This document shows positions 60,585 through 64,000 of a DNA stretch of 64,000 bases, piece by piece. A model generated the notes under the pieces. The model was not told the origin of the DNA. It worked only from the letters and a program-made list of their open reading frames with translations, and searched no databases. The translations under genes and the position numbers were made by a program. Numbering within the stretch: the stretch's first letter is position 1; each line of letters opens with the position of its first letter. The DNA lies in assembly GCA_014653365.1 (NCBI GenBank), contig JACWEQ010000003.1, positions 58,501-122,500 of the forward strand, written 5' to 3'. This stretch comes from Pelagibacterales bacterium SAG-MED49. Its GTDB lineage: Bacteria; Pseudomonadota; Alphaproteobacteria; Pelagibacterales; Pelagibacteraceae.

Positions 60585-61873
60585 TTTAATCCAATAATTT
60601 TTTCTGATTTTAGAACGTCTAATCTAATTTTATTAGTTTCAAATAACTTTCTTTTATTTCCTTTTAAAATTTTACCAGATGGAAGCTTTAATTTTTGGGA
60701 ATTTACTTTTTTTTTATTAACAATTACTTCATAGTGCAAGTGTGGACCAGTTGATTTTCCTGTAGAACCAACATATCCAATTGTTTGACCCTGTTTAACT
60801 CTTACACCATTTTTAATTCCTCGCGCAAATTTTGACATGTGAGCATAAACTGTTTCATAAGTTGAATTATGTCTAATTTTTATACAGTTACCACCTCCTC
60901 CACACCAGCCAACTTTTTTAATTATTCCATTTCCAGATGCCATAATTGGAGTTCCTTTTGGAGCTGCAAAGTCAGTACCTCTATGCATTTTATTAAATCC
61001 ATCAATTGGATGTTTTCTCATCCCAAAAGATGAGGATAATCTTGCACCATTAATAGGAGTTTTCATTAATGCTTTTTGTACACTTTTACCATTTTTGTCA
61101 TAATGACCTTCGTGATTTTCATCATTAAAATAATATAATGGATTATCTTGACCGCTGAGTTTAAGATTTGCGTAAAGAATTTCACCTGTTTCAATTACCT
61201 TTTTATTCTTATCAATGAACACTTCGTACATAATTTGAAATTTATCTTCATTCCGAATATCTCTTTGAAAATCTACTTGAAAACCATAAATTCTTGCAAA
61301 TTCAATAATAGTATTAGATGGAATATTTTGATCTGTACAGGCCTTATATAAGCTTTGTAAAATTATATTTTCTTTATAAATAATTTTTTTATCTAATTTT
61401 ATAGTTAAAATCTCGTGATTGAATTTTTTATTTTCATAATCTCTTGATAAGTAAATTTTTTCTGTATTTGAAATTTTAAAAACAAATTCTTTTATTTTGT
61501 TATTAGTTTGATCTAATGTAATTTGAATTTTTTGATTTGTATTTAATTTATTAATATTAATTTTATTTAAAAGATTTTCTTTAAGAGTTTTAACTTCTTC
61601 TTTATCAATAGAATAATCACTTAATATCTTGTCAAAAGTTTCACCAGATTTAATTTTATGGTTATATATTTTATATTTGGGTTCTAGGTTATTTATAATT
61701 TTATTCAGAGTTTTTTGAAAATAAATATTATTAATAAAATTATTATATTTTCTAACACTTAAATTTTTTTCATGATTTAAGTATAATGAAATAAGTATCG
61801 TAATTATAAAAAAAAAAATTAATGTTATTACTTTTATGTTTCTTATTAGTGGTAATGTAATTTTTTTTAGCAT
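60581..61873 (-). CDS. M23 family metallopeptidase (cell-wall endopeptidase)
   Basis: This 430-aa protein has an N-terminal membrane anchor (about 14-34), a LysM-like or opacity-type region (KIKSGETFDKILSDYSI), and a C-terminal M23 domain with HRGTDFAAP (zinc His and Asp), VYAHMSKFA and HLHYE. It likely cuts peptidoglycan crosslinks outside the inner membrane. It is encoded toward the rRNA promoter region but on the opposite strand. Confidence 0.9.
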   Translation of the reverse strand: MLKKITLPLIRNIKVITLIFFFIITILISLYLNHEKNLSVRKYNNFINNIYFQKTLNKIINNLEPKYKIYNHKIKSGETFDKILSDYSIDKEEVKTLKENLLNKININKLNTNQKIQITLDQTNNKIKEFVFKISNTEKIYLSRDYENKKFNHEILTIKLDKKIIYKENIILQSLYKACTDQNIPSNTIIEFARIYGFQVDFQRDIRNEDKFQIMYEVFIDKNKKVIETGEILYANLKLSGQDNPLYYFNDENHEGHYDKNGKSVQKALMKTPINGARLSSSFGMRKHPIDGFNKMHRGTDFAAPKGTPIMASGNGIIKKVGWCGGGGNCIKIRHNSTYETVYAHMSKFARGIKNGVRVKQGQTIGYVGSTGKSTGPHLHYEVIVNKKKVNSQKLKLPSGKILKGNKRKLFETNKIRLDVLKSEKIIGLN

Positions 61874-61975
61874 TTTAAAATTTATTCATATGAATTATTA
61901 GTTTAGCGATGTAAAAAAATCAAAAAAAACCCAATAAAATCATCAATTTTTGCTATTTTTTTTACTCTTAAATGC

Positions 61976-62003
61976 TTGATTTCCTTTTATTTTAGCCTAT
62001 AAG
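61976..62003 (+). promoter_or_regulatory. rRNA operon promoter
   Basis: TTGATT (61976-61981) and TATAAG (61998-62003) are 16 bases apart, about 200 bases before the 16S gene. The -10 box is followed by CGTCAC. This is the best sigma-70 candidate in the gap 61874-62210. Confidence 0.6.
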
Positions 62004-62210
62004 CGTCACACTTTCTTATTAAGATTATTGTTTGCTCAATAGATTAGTGAGGATTATTGGGCTTTTTAGGTCCAATTAGTTATTTAAAACGTAAAAATTT
62101 AAGAAGAGAAGTGTGGACGGTTAAGGTTACCAAAATTTGTCGTACACACTTCAACATTATATAAATTTTATTCTTAGAATTTATATAGAAGCTAGTGTGC
62201 GCCGTTTTTA
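62004..62210 (+). other. 16S leader with two processing hairpins
   Basis: The leader contains two perfect inverted repeats. GAAGTGTG (62108-62115) pairs with CACACTTC (62145-62152), and a 10-bp arm from 62158 pairs with 62178-62187. Such stems probably guide RNase III processing or antitermination. No reading frame of interest is seen in this leader. Confidence 0.5.
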
Positions 62211-63686
<1,476 letters not shown>

Positions 63687-63782
63687 AAGGATGAGTGAAA
63701 GTAAAATTTCATTCTAAATAATATACATCGGTAATGTTGACCGTCCTCATTTCTCTTCTTAAAGTAATGTTTCCTTCTTGTA

Positions 63783-63859
63783 GGGCCGGTAGCTCAGTTG
63801 GTTAGAGCACACCCTTGATAAGGGTGGGGTCGAAAGTTCGAGTCTTTCTCGGCCCACCA
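63783..63859 (+). tRNA. tRNA-Ile (GAT)
   Basis: Located in the 16S-23S spacer. The acceptor GGGCCGG and matching end, anticodon loop with GAT, T loop GTTCGAG and encoded CCA are seen. Confidence 0.95.
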
Positions 63860-63868
63860 TACTTAACT

Positions 63869-63944
63869 GGGGGATTAGCTCAGCTGGGAGAGCGCCTGAT
63901 TTGCATTCAGGAGGTCAGCGGTTCGATCCCGCTATCCTCCACCA
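63869..63944 (+). tRNA. tRNA-Ala (TGC)
   Basis: The second spacer tRNA. Acceptor GGGGGAT/ATCCTCC, D stem GCTC/GAGC, anticodon TGC in TTTGCAT, T stem AGCGG/CCGCT and CCA are seen. The Ile-Ala order is usual in bacterial rRNA spacers. Confidence 0.95.
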
Positions 63945-64000
63945 GGAAACATTTAGTTATCAAAATTGTGAATAAAAATAATAATTAATATCAATATCTA

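Overview
The window is a very AT-rich, densely packed chromosomal segment of an alphaproteobacterium of the SAR11 (Pelagibacterales) type. The evidence is gene order (cmk-rpsA-ihfB-pyrF-trpF-trpB-trpA-accD-folC; murA-DUF2948-hisD-infA; secA/argJ; ubiG/lysC; prfA-prmC-DUF4167), GcrA, a tRNA-His without G-1, one- to four-base gene junctions, and a tandem glycine riboswitch in front of malate synthase, an arrangement described for SAR11. I could not run any search, so the species is not assigned.

Layout. 1-3.8 kb (+): the end of an unrecognised gene, then def-fmt-truA. 3.8-11.2 kb (-): a ten-gene run rpmH-rnpA-yidD-yidC-argB-HAD nucleotidase-dapD-dapE-HDAC-like deacetylase-SET methyltransferase. 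11.3-20 kb (+): a TVP38 membrane protein, a tRNA-Thr on the minus strand, two tiny genes, dcd, murA, DUF2948, hisD, infA, tRNA-Phe, csp, tRNA-His, hisS, hisZ, hisG. 20.0-22.4 kb is the only clearly accessory stretch: a lone AIPR-family (abortive infection type) gene bounded by exact 23-bp direct repeats, with a micro-ORF on the right and what looks like its decayed copy on the left. 22.4-25.7 kb (+): rmuC, an MGME1/RecB-like nuclease and exonuclease I. 25.7-26.0 kb: thioredoxin. 26.0-38.4 kb (-): rnd, kdsD, lptC, lptB, aroA, cmk, rpsA, ihfB, pyrF, trpF, trpB, trpA, accD, folC. 38.5-47.2 kb: an NDUFA9-like gene, gcrA, argD-argF, cytochrome c, kdsB-pheA, SRP RNA, dnaX-ybaB-recR. 47.2-50.7 kb: glcB with its glycine riboswitch, and accA. 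50.7-61.9 kb: secA, argJ, DUF1178, ubiG, lysC, ispG, prfA, prmC, DUF4167, an M23 peptidase. 62.2-64 kb: the 16S rRNA gene with tRNA-Ile and tRNA-Ala; the 23S gene lies beyond the window.

Functionally this is mostly core metabolism: amino acid synthesis (arginine, lysine, histidine, tryptophan, phenylalanine), lipid and LPS supply (accA, accD, kdsB, kdsD, lptB, lptC), translation and protein export. The points I find most worth a second look are: the AIPR cassette and its flanks; paired substitutions in TrpA and TrpB at the two residues known to bridge the subunits; a cytidylate kinase without its Walker A lysine; an AccA with an apparent C-terminal membrane anchor; a tRNA-Thr with an aberrant T loop; a neighbouring SET and HDAC-like pair; and four convergent gene pairs that overlap by exactly their stop codons.
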